Positions 12,742 to 25,221 of a stretch of DNA of 64,000 nucleotides are shown here, one piece after another. Position numbers and translations under genes: made by a program. Positions within the stretch are counted from its first letter, which is position 1, and the number at the start of each line of letters is the position of its first letter. Under the pieces are notes generated by a model. That model worked only from the letters and a program-made list of their open reading frames with translations, had not been told where the DNA came from and did not search any database. This DNA comes from Pieris napi. Its lineage: Eukaryota; Arthropoda; Insecta; Lepidoptera; Pieridae. Where the stretch lies: assembly GCF_905475465.1 (NCBI RefSeq), contig NC_062236.1, positions 6,582,001 to 6,646,000 of the forward strand, given 5' to 3'.

Positions 12742-14400
12742 GATCCTTGCTCGTAGACATTCTTTTGTTATTCAGTCTGAAAAAGATAATAACTCTATTA
12801 ATATAGGGTTTGCTTCTATCGATTAAAGCTGTATTGTATCAAATTGTATTAATTTGAGCAAATGATCTTTGCTCGTAGACATTCTTTTGTTTTTAAATCT
12901 GAAAAAGATAATAACTCTATTAATATAGTGTTTGCTTCTAGATTAAAGTTGTATTGAATCAAATTGTAATAGTTTGGGCAAATGATCCTTGCTCGTAGAC
13001 ATTCTTTTGTTTTTCAGTCTGAAAAAGATAATAACTCCATTAATATAGGGTTTGCTTCTATCAATTAAAGCTGTATTGTATCAAATTGTATTAATTTGAG
13101 CAAATGATCCTTGCTCGTAGACATTCTTTTGTTTTTCAATCTGAAAAAGATAATAACTCTATTAATATAGTGTTTGCTTCTATCGATTAAAGGCTTGTAT
13201 CAAATGGTATTAATTTGAGCAAATGATCGTTGTTCGTAGACATTCTTTTGTTTTTCAGTCTGAAAAAGATAATAACTCCATTAATATAGTGTTTGCTTCT
13301 AGATTAAAGTTGTATTGTATCAAATTGTATTAATTTGAGCAAATGATCCTTGCTCGTAGACATTCTTTTGTTTTTCAGTCTTAAAAAGATAATAACTCCA
13401 TTAATATAGTGTTTGCTTCTAGATTAAAGTTGTATTGTATCAAATGGTATTAATTTGAGCAAATGATCCTTGTTCGTAGACATTCTTTTGTTTTTCAGTC
13501 TGAAAAAGATAATAACTCCATTAATATAGTGTTTGCTTCTAGATTAAAGTTGTATTGTATCAAATGGTATTAATTTGAGCAAATGATCCTTGTTCGTAGA
13601 CATTCTTTTGTTTTTCAGTCTGAAAAAGATAATAACTCTATTAATATAGGTTTGCTTCTATCGATTAAAGTTGTATTGTATCAAATTGTATTAATTTGAG
13701 CAAATGATCCTTGCTCGTAGACATTCTTTTGTTTTTCAATCTGAAAAAGATAATAACTCTATTAATATAGTGTTTGCTTCTATCGATTAAAGGCTTGTAT
13801 CAAATGGTATTAATTTGAGCAAATGATCCTTGTTCGTAGACATTCTTTTGTTTTTCAGTCTGAAAAAGATAATAACTCCATTAATATAGTGTTTGCTTCT
13901 AGATTAAAGTTGTATTGTATCAAATTGTATTAATTTGAGCAAATGATCCTTGCTCGTAGACATTCTTTTGTTTTTCAGTCTTAAAAAGATAATAACTCCA
14001 TTAATATAGTGTTTGCTTCTAGATTAAAGTTGTATTGTATCAAATGGTATTAATTTGAGCAAATGATCCTTGTTCGTAGACATTCTTTTGTTTTTCAGTC
14101 TGAAAAAGATAATAACTCCATTAATATAGTGTTTGCTTCTAGATTAAAGTTGTATTGTATCAAATTGTATTAATTTGAGCAAATGATCCTTGCTCGTAGA
14201 CATTCTTTCATTTTTCAGTCAGAACAAGATAATAACTCCATTATTATAGGGTTTGCTTCTAGATTAAAGTTGTATTGTATCAAATGGTATTAATTTGAGC
14301 AAATGATCCTTGCTCGTAGACATCCTTTTGTTTTTCAATCTGAGAAAGATAATAACTCTATTAATATTGTGTTTCCTTCTATTCAATTAAAGTTGTATTG
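12742..14400. repeat. Tandem array of 14 units of about 120 bp with 600-bp higher-order period
   Basis: Units begin with GATC(C/T/G)TTGCTCGTAGAC or close variants at 12742, 12864, 12984, 13106, 13225, 13345, 13465, 13585, 13706, 13825, 13945, 14065, 14185 and 14305, so spacing is 119-122 bp. Variant types recur in the same order five units apart: the shortened AAAGGCTTGTATC unit at 13106 and 13706, and the CAGTCTTAAAAAG unit at 13345 and 13945. This is a small satellite or minisatellite with higher-order structure. No open frame or known motif is conserved in the units. The terminal unit decays at about 14360-14400. Confidence 0.95.
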
Positions 14401-14864
14401 TATTATAGTTTGAACGAAGTAGGTACCATAACATCCCAAAGTCTGTTGACCTTCATATGTCTGATAGTGTTGATAATAAATAAGTAAAATCATATGTATT
14501 TTTTTCTTTTTATGGTAGTAAATAGTTTGAAAATTAATAACAGAAAACAACAAAAAATCTACCTTCACTTTGCAACATTCAACAGAATCGCAAAACCGAC
14601 CGTATACGACGTCACCCGAAGACACACGAAGATTATCGGTTGTATCAGCGGAAACGTTCAATCACGTTGCCTTGTTCTGATAACATTGCCTCCGAGATGA
14701 CTGGGGTAGAGGGAGGGGGGGAAGTGGCATTTGGCACGGGCAATTGACGCCACTGATAGGATCTCGATCGCGCGCTGAGTTTGCAATAGTGTAAGAGTTT
14801 CAAGTAACGAAAAATTTCATTGTATTATTTGCTCCATACAAACACTGTGTAAACGCCCACGTTA

Positions 14865-14985
14865 CTGTTCTACGCCCTTGATTTGAGAACTGGCAATAAA
14901 TGTGAAATTAGAATCATTTCATATATATTTATTTTTTGACGTTCATAAGTGTATATTTTGTTACCTATATAAATGATTTTTGAAT
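14865..14985 (+). repeat. LINE-type 3' end (GAGTGGCGGAGAG family), copy 2
   Basis: CTGTTCTACGCCCTTGATTT, GAGAACTGGCAATAAATG and GTTCATAAGTGTATATTTTG match copy 1 closely. The proximal GAGTGGCGG part is missing. Confidence 0.65.
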
Positions 14986-15380
14986 TTGCACACACTTTAG
15001 ATACAGTTTTAAGAAATGTATGTTTTTTACTGTAAGTCATAGCAAGATCATTTTTTAATTAAAGTAAAGTATTTCGGCAGATAAATCAAATCTGTGTCTT
15101 TTTTTCTCCTATAACATCGGTGTGCGCTCTTACGCTATTCGGTTTGAGTCAGCCGACACCGCACCACGACACCACTCCTGATAAACTAAACGAAATTGAT
15201 ACTTGGTTTTATCCTGGCTCTGCTGACTTTGTATCTGTGCCTATTATTTAGCAACTAACTAGTACTATGGTAAAAAAATATAGACAATATGTCTATATTT
15301 TGTCCTTTGATATTGAGTAAGAAATCACCCATAGCCTGTTTTAGAAATAACCAATACCATATTTAATATCTATAAAATAA

Positions 15381-15626
15381 ATCAGTGGCACTACAACCTC
15401 TTTTCAATATAATAGGCAAGTAGGTGATCTGCCTCCAGTGCCTGACACACGCCATCGACTTTTTGGGTCTAAGACATGTCGGTTTCCTCACGATGTTTTC
15501 CTTCACCGTTCGAGCGAATGTTAAATGCGCACATAGAAAGAAAGTCCATTGGTGCACAACCGGGGATCGAACCTACGACCTAAGGGATGAGAGTCGCACG
15601 CCGAAGCCACTAGGCCAACACTGCTC
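15381..15626 (-). mobile_element. SINE family B copy with internal deletion
   Basis: Head and body match 12084-12363. The segment between the AAATCTGAGG region and the CTATTA region is missing, replacing about 40 bases. Confidence 0.85.
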
Positions 15627-16059
15627 AATAACGGAGAAAAGAAACGTCTGTTTCCCCGTAAAAAATAATAATTAATGATAAATTATACGAAAACTTAGAT
15701 TAAAAAACTAATTGAGAAAGGGTATTAATAAGAATTAAGTAATAATGCCAACTGTTTAACATACATTCACCCCGTTGTTAATGAAGCCTAACAGCAGGTT
15801 GATGTTAATTGCTCAAAATACAACACCAGCTGACCCTAATCTGCCGAAAAACGTCATATTCACCTGTTGTATTAAAATTTTGATTAAATGTATTTAATTC
15901 TGTTTATATGTCACCGTATCACGTGAATATCGAGGCTATTCAACTTCTTGACACCACGGGCCTAGTGAGAAGATTGAAAAGGACAAAACCGTTTGAACTA
16001 GTGAATTAGTGTTAGTGAAGTGTATTAAGTGCTAAACAGTGAGTGAAAAAATAGAACAC

Positions 16060-16185
16060 AAGAACAAAGTGTCTAATAGAGAGAGTAGTGTTATTGGACA
16101 CTTTCTTATGTTAAATATCCTTTTTAATAAATTAGGTTAGACTTAAGTTACTTATTAGTATTAAGTTAGGCTAGATTGTAATATT
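16060..16185. repeat. Dispersed repeat (GACACTTTCTTATGTTAAAT), copy 1
   Basis: GACACTTTCTTATGTTAAAT, AATAAATTAGGTTAG and TTAGGCTAGATTGTAAT are shared with 24150-24260 and in part with 48500-48645. The family is unidentified and no coding sequence is visible. Confidence 0.55.
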
Positions 16186-16189
16186 TCAT

Positions 16190-19100
16190 GATGTCACCGT
16201 ATAATATATAATTTTATTCAACGAAGATCGATTCGAATCGTCGACTACCAGCCGCTTTCCAGCGGTTTGAACTCTTCGCGTAGCGTAGAGATGCGGGGTC
16301 ACTCTGCATCTTCTACCGCATTTACCATGGAGAGTGTTCAGAGGAGTTGTTCGGATTAACACCTGCAGCTCAGCTTTATCATCAAGGCAGAATACAAAAT
16401 ACCATCCGTATCAGCTTGAAAAAAATTAATTTAATTTCGTAACAGCTTAGCTTAGCTTAGCAACAGATATGTATTTGATAAACGCGAGAACTATTAAAAT
16501 GACATATCGAGGAATTATATTATAGCAAATTCGCGTTAATATCCGTTAACGAAGTTTTATATAAATTCTCCTTAGAATTTGTAGTCTATCGATATATTAT
16601 AATCTATTGAAGACTTGCTGGTTATTGTGAAATGACATGTACATATGACCATGCATCTCACACCGTGTAACCTCATTAAAATAGTTTTTAGATCTCATCG
16701 CTGCTGTATTGTACAAAAATAATGTAAATCATATTTATTGTAATGTGTTTTAACAAATGTTTAATCATTATATTGTTTGTATTCACGATCTGCTTCAGTT
16801 ATTATGACAAATTGTGGATATTAAAAAAGAGAGATGTGGTAGTTCTATTATTATATTCATATGTTATATAAGACAAATGTGGCCTAGTTTTAGTATTTGT
16901 AATAAAAAACTACAACTACGAAATTTTATTATAATTTCAATTTTTTCTAGATTCTATAAAAATCCGCATTGGTAAAATTAAATTTATGATTCTTTCCAAC
17001 TTATCACAGGAAAAGGAATGGATGCAGATTTAACTGTTTAAAAATCGTATCTAAACAGAGACATCCCTGGGGTAACAAAACCTTTTTCAGATCATAAAAA
17101 ATAGCCAAGAGTATAAAAAGTGTAAACTAATATAGTTTTATTTGTTTTAAAGGTTGAATAAATGCACTCATTAGGTCAGCCGCAGGAGACGGTTTATGTT
17201 TTTATTGTTCGATTGTAAAACGAATGCGTGATCGCACAGCTGACATTGTATAAAGTTTGAGTTTGACACATGCCGCCGTCTAGCATTTAAACAAATCATA
17301 TTAATAACGTCTAAACGATGTTATCATCGACTACTTATATATACAGTAATATTGTATTATACTAAATACATTATAGTTAGTTTTATATAATAATTAATCT
17401 ATGTTTAATTATAAGATTGTAAACTTAAATATATTTAATTCTTTATTTTGTTTGTAAGAATGTGTAAGTATTGTTGCTTGTAAAAATAATAAATGTTATA
17501 ATAATCTTTTTTCAAATTTGGAATGTGTTTCATAAACAAATGAAAAACTCAATTATCGCAGTATAGTTTACGGTTTATGTAATTGATTAATATAATTTGA
17601 TCTTTGGACTGTGCTATATATGTGCAGATAATCAAAAGTGTGCCTTTATATTTTAGTTTTATATGCATTTTTCACTCATTAGGCATAAGAGAAATCATTT
17701 TGTATACGTTTACCTTTTTCAGTAAAACTACGCGACTAAAAACCATTGATACTCTATTCAAAATCGTCTTAAGACACTCAAAGTACAAAATGGTAGTCTA
17801 TATAAAATATATATGTATATAAATAATGTTAGTGATGCGTGTAACCAACCGCTGCAAGGTCCACAAACATTCAACTTTCCCGGTTTGCTACCAGTATATT
17901 TTCGTGTATACATTATGTCTTATACCTTATAGGGTCAATTAATTGGATCGGATCCAACTGAGCGTGGCGGTATGGTCACGATACATTAGCCTAGTACCAT
18001 TCGCGTCGGTTGAAATAATTGTACACCAATTGCCGATAATTTTAATTCCACCCCACCGGGCCTAAAGGCCAATTTTATTCTTATCCACAATAGTGTAATT
18101 ACGTTTTGGACGGTTGATGCTTGCTTCCTTCGTAATTGGGTATCTGCTTTACAAAGCTTTTGACCACATTTCTATGGAAAACATTTAACATAGTTATAAC
18201 TTTATAAGTGTTCAAATTTTAGTTTAGTTGTTACGTTTACATACATCCATTTTAAAGTAAGCATTTTATAACAACGTAATTAAATTTATTGGTTTAAAAA
18301 AAACGATTAACTTTCTTACAAATAAATATTGGTGGAAATATGGGTGTTACGCAGGGAACTTTGTAATATTAATAAATACAATTTAACAGATTTAAGTTAG
18401 GTACATTTTAATTCTGTAAAACTATTTTAAATCTTTGACAGTCGCGTTAATAAAGAGCAATTTCTAGGTCTAATGCATGCAAGACTCATTAAGATGTTTT
18501 CCTTCACCGTACGAGAAATTGAATTAAGCGCATAGGTGCACCGCCAGCGCTCGAAAGCACGACCTCGGGGATGAGATTCGCACGCTTATTACTAGGCCAA
18601 CAATGCACTTTTGACGGCAAAAACCTTTAAATGACTTTTAGATTGTATAGTCTAGTCTACCGAAATGTATATTACAAACAGTTAAGGAATATTTTGCTAT
18701 ATGTAACTAACATATTATAGTTTTAGCAGTCACGAGTCGTGACGTCAGCCACACCAAGGGTGGCCATGCTTGCCATGGGGCTATAATTACTGTAAAATTG
18801 GTGTACATAGTAGACACCATCAGGGTTGACTCTCAGTTAAAAATTTCTTCATAAAGTTCAACTTCAACGTTTTCATTTTTAAACAGCTATTATATTTTTA
18901 TATAATATAATTTACAGACAACGAAAATGGGAAAGAGGCTCATCTTATGTTAGGCAATGCTCGCAAGTGCGTCGCAGGCCGTAATTCGCTTTTTAAAGAC
19001 TCTTTCAAAATTATAATGGTTCGAATATACGAAAGGGGCAGCTAATGAAGTCGCGTTGTATGTCATTGTCCTTATAATCCTTGTGTCTTTGCAACAAAAA

Positions 19101-20740
19101 TGTCGCAAATTCTATAAAGTATAAGTATGTAGGTATAGATAAATAAATAATATAAATAAAATGTCTTAATAAAATAAATAAGTAATAAAGCTTATTCAAA
19201 ATAATTCAACTTTTATAGATTAAATACTAAAAAATAATCAAATAAGAAATTCGCGAATGATGTTACTATTGTTGAAATATTCCCAATTTCTTTAAATTTT
19301 TACTTATTATCAAACTTGTAAAATAAAATAGAAATTTACAATAAATTATAAAGTCTTTCAGCCCTATATTCCCATTGTACGGAACCGGTGACTAGGGATG
19401 TCGGAGACCAGGGCTTTGTCGAGGGGTAGCGGCGCGGAAATACATTTGATGTGTGACAACCCTCGCTCGTGGTGGATTCCTGACACTTGGTATCGCTTTT
19501 GGTTTATGGTATTGTTAACCGATTTTAAAAGAAGGTTATAACATTATTTCGTTTGTAAAAGTTAAACTTAAAATATATTGTTCCAGTTGTAATGTGTGCA
19601 TGTGTATGTAAGACAGCTCTATATCCAACCCATTAATTTAATTAATAATAAAATATTTTTGTGTTTAATATAAAATATTATTTATACTAAACATAAATAA
19701 TTGTGCGACTGATACAATATAATATAATACACCATATATATTATGTATAAGATAAAGTAGGCATAGTGTAGGTACTTATGTAGGTATGTGTAGTATGTTT
19801 GTCTCTGTAAGAAATTATGTTCAAATCTCTTGTTCATTTGTTTTTCTAATTTTTGCGGAATTCTTTCTTCTGTTGTTTGTTTTTTATCTGAGATTGCTTT
19901 AATATCTGTGAAACGTTACTAAGAATAAAAACTACATCTATCTATCTATACGTTTATCTATATGATCATTTTCTGAATAAAAAAAAACAATACTTGAAAC
20001 AAGGTAGCAGCATAAGCCGTAGAGTATACAAAACGTGTGTTCGGTGAGCCTACAGCGTTTCCCGTAGATATTTTATCGGATAGTGCATTTTCATCAAGGT
20101 GCCATCAGCTAAGCCGTTTCCGCTCAGTGCGCGCATTGTGAGAACGACTATTGTTTCACATCCGGCGTTGTTTGCATCTCATAACGTAAACACATCGGCC
20201 TGACTTCAGACTTTGTTCACTCGGCTTCAATACAAGGTCGTGTGTGAAATGGTTTGCTGTGAAATAATGGGATGGCAGAGTAGGTCTTAGAAAGGGGTAT
20301 TTTAGTGTTGCCGTATATAATGGCTTATGATTACGGGTTCTGGAGAGGTGGGAAAGAGGTATGTGCTTGTTTGTTGTGTATTTGCACTTGAATCTAAAGA
20401 CAATTTTGCGCAGTAATTTCGCCAATGTTCGGTCTTTGAAAAGCTTTTTCATTTATAGCTTTAATAATTAAAATCTATAAGAAATATATTTCCACTTTTT
20501 TATAATAATATAATATTAAACTTAAAAAAGTGGTTGAACGGGCGACCTTATCTCTACGAAGCGATCTCTTACAGGCAACCCTAATTAAAGAAGCTTAATT
20601 TATAACACAAGGTAATATTTATAATAAAATAAAAAAAATAATGAAATCTTAATAAAGATTATAATGACATAAACTTATCCAAAACAGAGAGAAAAAAGAA
20701 TGAGCAAAAGATAAAAACATAATTATATTTTTTTATGGAA
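16190..20740. other. AT-rich intergenic sequence
   Basis: Apart from the SINE fragment at 18494, I see no genes. Short sequences such as CTCGCAAGTGCGTCGCAGGCC near 18960 are decayed pieces of the GGCCGGCAACGCACTCGCGA repeat. The open frame at 20156-20452 (minus) has no recognisable domain. Confidence 0.4.
18494..18610 (-). mobile_element. SINE family B head fragment
   Basis: GATGTTTTCCTTCACCGTAC, CGACCTCGGGGATGAGATTC and TACTAGGCCAACAATG match the family head in reverse complement, with box B mutated. Confidence 0.65.
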
Positions 20741-20741
20741 A

Positions 20742-20828
20742 ATGGGTTCTAGTGATTTCGCACACTCCATGAACACTCGCATTACACGAAGGCTCGCAAG
20801 TGTGTTGCCGGCCTTTTATGAAGTGTTA
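20742..20828 (-). repeat. Left part of an older lepidopteran repeat interrupted by the MADF element
   Basis: CTCGCAAGTGTGTTGCCGGCC followed by TTTTATGAAGTG is the reverse complement of the CGGCAACGCACTCGCGAGCC tail also seen near 61886. Its other half appears to continue at 21430-21600 (CTCTTTTCTAGAAAGAGTC and CCTCGACGTCCGATGATGAA), separated by the TTA-flanked insertion. Confidence 0.5.
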
Positions 20829-21426
20829 AGCCGCGTATCGACTACGCGCTCCAAGAGGGCGAACATTGGCGCGCGCTCCGCGCGCAATGGATACCACTTT
20901 GGATTGGAATGGATACCACGCTCCAATGTGTTCGTTGGAGCGCCCGAACGCGGAGCGGTCCGTTCCGACGGGTGTCGGTTTTTTACCACGCATCAATCGT
21001 GGCGCGCGCGCCAGTTGGGACGGACATATCGTATTTTTTTGTGTTTGTTGCGCTCCCAATTATGGATAACCATGTATGGTACAAAAGAACTACTGTGGAA
21101 TAGCAAAAGTTCTTCATATCATAATAAATCGCTTAGAGAAGATGCTTGGAGTGAAATCAGTAGTGAAATGGGAGTCCCTATGCCGGAATTAAAGAAAAAA
21201 ATAACTGTGCTCCTATCATCGTACAGAAGAGAAAAATTGAGAGTATCTAAAAGCCAAGCTGACTGGCTTTCATGATGAAGGGTCGAACACTGGAACAGTT
21301 GCCACGCGCGCCAGGCGCACTTAGTTGATATTGTACTTCAAATATTTGGAACGCGTTTCACGGAACGCACTCTCGGAGCGGTCATTCATGGCGCGCGCGC
21401 CAGGAGCGCGTAATCGATACCCAGCT
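20829..21426. mobile_element. Harbinger-like DNA element (598 bp) carrying a MADF-domain fragment
   Basis: Terminal inverted repeats pair a left end AGCCGCGTATCGACTACGCG with a right end whose complement reads AGCTGGGTATCGATTACGCG (about 25 bp, 3 differences). Both ends abut TTA (20826-20828 and 21427-21429), the 3-bp target duplication typical of PIF/Harbinger elements. The interior is unusually GC-rich with GGCGCGCGCGCC palindromes and contains a truncated MADF coding segment. The flanks on both sides match different parts of a common lepidopteran repeat, so the element is nested inside an older one. Assignment to Harbinger rests on the TTA flanks and the MADF domain, not on a transposase, which is absent. 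Confidence 0.7.
21072..21275 (+). pseudogene. Truncated MADF-domain coding fragment inside the 598-bp element
   Basis: The frame from ATG 21072 reads ELLWNSKSSSYHNK, then REDAWSEISSEMG, then LKKKITVLLSSYRREKLR, which matches the three-helix pattern of MADF (Myb/SANT-like) DNA-binding domains: LLW, then Y followed by an AW..I pair, then a YRRE segment. The frame extends upstream open to 20742, but those residues come from GC-rich terminal sequence and lack similarity. It stops soon after the domain, without the C-terminal acidic or BESS parts of host MADF proteins. MADF-like proteins accompany PIF/Harbinger transposons, so a transposon-derived relic is more likely than a host gene. Confidence 0.6.
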
Positions 21427-21429
21427 TTA

Positions 21430-21600
21430 TGCTCTTTTCTAGAAAGAGTCTAAGTTGAATTGGTTTGGTAATACTTCAGTCAGGAGCTGGTTGCAAATAG
21501 TAATGGTGCGCATCAAAACTGCCTAAAAAGCTTAGTTGTGCCTCGACGTCCGATGATGAAACTCATCGCAGGTATTACTCCAAACAACAGTATCAGCTGC
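21430..21600 (-). repeat. Right part of the interrupted older repeat
   Basis: The segment with AATTGGTTTGGTAATACTTC, TGCCTAAAAAGCTTAGTTGTG and CCTCGACGTCCGATGATGAA is recognisable as common interspersed lepidopteran sequence. It resumes directly after the element at 20829-21426. Confidence 0.45.
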
Positions 21601-23510
21601 AAGTTAAAACACATTTGTTTTAATTTCACACAATTTGCTGTTTTACATGATTTTTGTACTTCTGATAAATGTTTTTTGCAGAAATTGCCATTTTTAAGAA
21701 AATATATGTTTTAACATTATTACAAATATACTGTTTAGTATGTTGGAAATAAATACTATTAACCATTTTTACATTATTCAGTTTAGTTCTGTATTTTTTT
21801 ACGTGTGGAAGAAGATGCTTTTAGCTGTAAGTCCATTTAAATTTGTGTTATTTTATTTCATGTTTTTTTAATGTGAATAAAGTGTTGTTATTTAGATTGA
21901 TTTGCTTAATAAGCAAGCATCAATCGTTTTAGAATTATTTTAATATCTTTTGTTTTATTATAAATAGAATAACTGCGGAAATAAAAGACAGTAATTCATG
22001 AAATCAATCTCTGTTCAAAAAATCGATTAACGAGTTTAATAAAAGAAGTAAGGGGAGAGCGGGTCGAATTGTCCCCACAGTTAAAAAGCGCGGATGTGAA
22101 CATTTGTAGGAATAATACCCCGCAAGGCTGGGGTTGCGCGGCTGCTGTTGAAAGAATGATACATCATACCAATAATAAATCACACATGATTCAATTAGAA
22201 AATACGGTGGGCCGGTAAACGGTTGGATTTTGTCGCTTAAGTGAGTCATTTGTAGCGTAATTGACGTTTTGTATTACGTCATCAATCACGTTCTAAATTG
22301 TTTTTGGAAATCGTGTTGAATTTGAAGTTGCGTTTAATTTTTAGAATTTTGATTGAAAATTATTATTAAATATTTAAACTTAACATTTCAGACTAACGGT
22401 AACCCCGATATCAAATGAATTGATTTTGAATGTTTACATTTATTTTTATTTATTTAACAATTTAATGTAAAAATCAGTACAAATTGTAATAACAAAATAA
22501 TAAAGGAGGCAAAGGGTGGCTTTATAGCTTTCAATAGTTATCTTCCAGGCAACCTTTTAAAAAAATGATTCGATTATATTTAAATTTAGATCAAAATTCA
22601 GTGAAAGTCAAACTAGTTGGAAATTGGCATGAATACTATTACACAGTCTATACAATATATACAAAATCAAAGTTCAAAAGCACTAATCAACTACCAAAAT
22701 TATGACTAGAAACATATAGACGCACATTTTTCGAAAGTCAAACACGAGTTTAACACATGAGCTTTCAGCGCACTCAATAACTCATTGCCAAATGTAACGT
22801 GGGGGCGTTCGTCACGTGCCAGTAATGAGACCTCTCGACCCCTCTCTCCCCTCGTGCTATGAAATTTCACACATACGCGCGCCACTCATTATTTGAATTT
22901 TTTATAGTTCGTAATGATTGAATACTTGATTTATAAAATGTCTTATGTAAATATTGTTTGCTTAGTACTTAATGTTTGAATTAAGTTATTTTAATCTAAC
23001 CTCAATTCAAATCCCTTCAATACAAAAACCTGTAACTGTTGTAACGCATGGTTGACTGGAAGAGATCGCTTGGTAGCGATGATGCCGCCCGTTGCCTCTT
23101 TAATTTATGTTTTCCTATATGTACCAAATATGTAATACAACAAATAAGTGTTGACAAATAAATAATAAATAAAACAAAGCGTTTAATTGTTCTTACAATA
23201 ATGTACCTACAATCATAATCTTTCAAATTTGTTTTATTATAAAACTTTATTTTTAATGTCATTTACGTGAACCAAAAACAAATCAACGTTAATTTATATA
23301 AAAAAAACTAATTTTTTAACCTAGTAATTTTTTTATAAATATATTGATTAAAACTGTCTCCATTCAATCCTTATTCTATAAACCTGTAACCACTACACTT
23401 GGTTTGTTCTGCTGAAATAATTGCTTCCAGAACGATCTATTTACTGAAATTATTTCTGTGACAGGAACATACACCATATTAGAGGTCTTCAAACTGTTTT
23501 GATTTTGTAA
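21601..23510. other. AT-rich intergenic sequence
   Basis: No gene recognised. A GC-richer patch at 22040-22250 and one at 22795-22890 are unexplained. Confidence 0.4.
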
Positions 23511-23513
23511 CTG

Positions 23514-23535
23514 TATCTCTCTCTCTCTCTCTCTA
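23514..23535. repeat. Microsatellite (CT)n
   Basis: An uninterrupted CT run at the edge of the minus-strand LINE relic that begins near 23545. Confidence 0.85.
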
Positions 23536-23544
23536 TTCAGTCGG

Positions 23545-23775
23545 TAGCTGATGTCTGAGCGTCGTAGTCAGCAAGGAAACATCTGGAGCGAGCAATCTGT
23601 TTCTACCGGTTTCTGTCAAGCGCCTCTCTTGCTGTGCAGTTTTAAGGAAGACGAGTCTGTCACTCCATCTGTTCATCTGGTTGGTGAACAGCCACGTGAT
23701 CTTTTACCTTCTGTGTTACCAACCACGAACAGTTTCTTCAAGTTCTCATCGCCTCCGCGCATTGTATAGCCGAAA
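23545..23775 (-). pseudogene. LINE reverse transcriptase C-terminal relic (SPTRWTD type)
   Basis: The minus strand reads FGYTMRGGDENLKKLF, then GKRSRGCSPTRWTDGVTDSS, then a stop. The FGH.MR...LEK / GRSPTRWTDQI pattern is the C-terminal end of many insect LINE reverse transcriptases. The open frame on the opposite strand (23551-23769) is a shadow of this relic. Confidence 0.7.
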
Positions 23776-24149
23776 TATGAAACTTGAAAGGTAACTGGAG
23801 ATTATCTGTTTATTGCTACGGAAATGTTTACTATATACGCATTATTAATAAAATTATTAATATTTTAAGCTCCATTTTAATTTGCACTAAGCCAATAATT
23901 GCACAAAATACTTCCTGTTGCAACAATACAACACTCACGATTCTATAGGTAAGTATTGATGACCGCGGGCGCTTACCGGATTTAGCCGTATTTGCACAAT
24001 ACCCAAAATAAAGTAATACCATAGAGTTAAGAATCGCTCTTCTCTAAAAATATGAGTTTAAAATAATATTATTATGTACAATTTGAATTAGTGTGAGTGC
24101 ACGTTACTCTTAAGTGCCAAGTGTAATAAAAGTACAGAGTGTCTTTCCC

Positions 24150-24260
24150 TTAATAGAGACTGTAAGTAGTATTATAAGACACTTTCTTATGTTAAATATG
24201 CTTTTTAGTAAATTAGGTTAGTGTTTTATAACTTATTAGTCGTAATGTTAAATTGTGCAT
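24150..24260. repeat. Dispersed repeat (GACACTTTCTTATGTTAAAT), copy 2
   Basis: GACACTTTCTTATGTTAAAT, GTAAATTAGGTTAG and ACTTATTAGTCGTAATG match 16060-16185. Confidence 0.55.
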
Positions 24261-24287
24261 AGACAATTTATAAACAAAAATGTACTT

Positions 24288-24350
24288 ATAAGAGCGGTAT
24301 CCTAGTGGTTAGAGTATCAACCTTGTGGTTGAAACCCGGCTGGGTAGGAC
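24288..24350 (+). repeat. tRNA-like SINE head fragment
   Basis: GCGGTATCCTAGTGGTTAGA resembles a pol III box A, and TTGAAACCCGGCTGGG a decayed box B. No cloverleaf can be completed, so it is not a functional tRNA. Confidence 0.4.
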
Positions 24351-25221
24351 GCTTCTTTTGTAAATTTATTATCATGCCTTTTCCCCGAAGGGATAAGCAG
24401 AGACCACGGATCTCCTTTTACTACGGTTCTGACATACCTTTCTCACTTCATCCACTTTCATGACATTCACCATGCATGCTCGTCGGTTACTTTTAACATA
24501 TCCCTTCTCTAGATTTGCATCCGCAGATATACCCTACCTTTTTTTTAAACATACTGACTTGTTTCCAAAATATGAAATCCCTACAACATGTGGACTCAAG
24601 CAGGGAGTTCAGGTACAAAAAAACAGTGATAATACTAACAACAATTAAAACAAACTGCAAAAATAGGAACTATAACAAGAATTTAACTATTTGAATGGAA
24701 TCATTGGTACTGTGTATTCTGCTCTTAGCCGAGGCCAGAAAATCATGGAAAACGAGCAATGTCATCTTGGTAGCGACATAACCTATTAATTGGAGAGTAT
24801 CTACCAATGTTCGTTCACACGTGGGATGTGAAAACATCTTCGATTGAACAAACGACTCCCGACTCGAGGAACGTTTCCGGCAATCCACGTTCCGTTAATT
24901 AGTTTAAAATGGTATAACAACTCGATTTGCTCTATGAACGCTCAGAGAAGTTATAAAATTGTAATAGGTATATCCTCATATTTATGTAAAATTTCACAGT
25001 TCTTACAAACTTTTAATTAATAGTTGTTTTGGCTTTCTGTACTGTCTAAGTGTTTGTTTTATAATACTATATATGTTAGCTGTAAGATTACTTATAATTA
25101 AATAAATAAATAAAAAAATTAAACACACATTTGTCAAAAAAACATCAAGAAATACGAATTATAATATGAAGCTTGTGACATTGAATAACAATTACTATTA
25201 ATAATATTAAAGTGCAAAATA

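Noticed and set aside
12742..14400. CRISPR-like array
   Set aside because: Units are contiguous, about 120 bp, without distinct unique spacers, and the DNA is from an animal genome; this is a tandem satellite.
15908..16203. TGTCACCGTAT at both ends, suggestive of an inverted-repeat element
   Set aside because: The two motifs are in direct, not inverted, orientation and no internal similarity to 11221-11564 was found.
20156..20452. 98-codon minus-strand frame with a basic N-terminus
   Set aside because: No domain recognised and no splice or promoter context; kept as unannotated.
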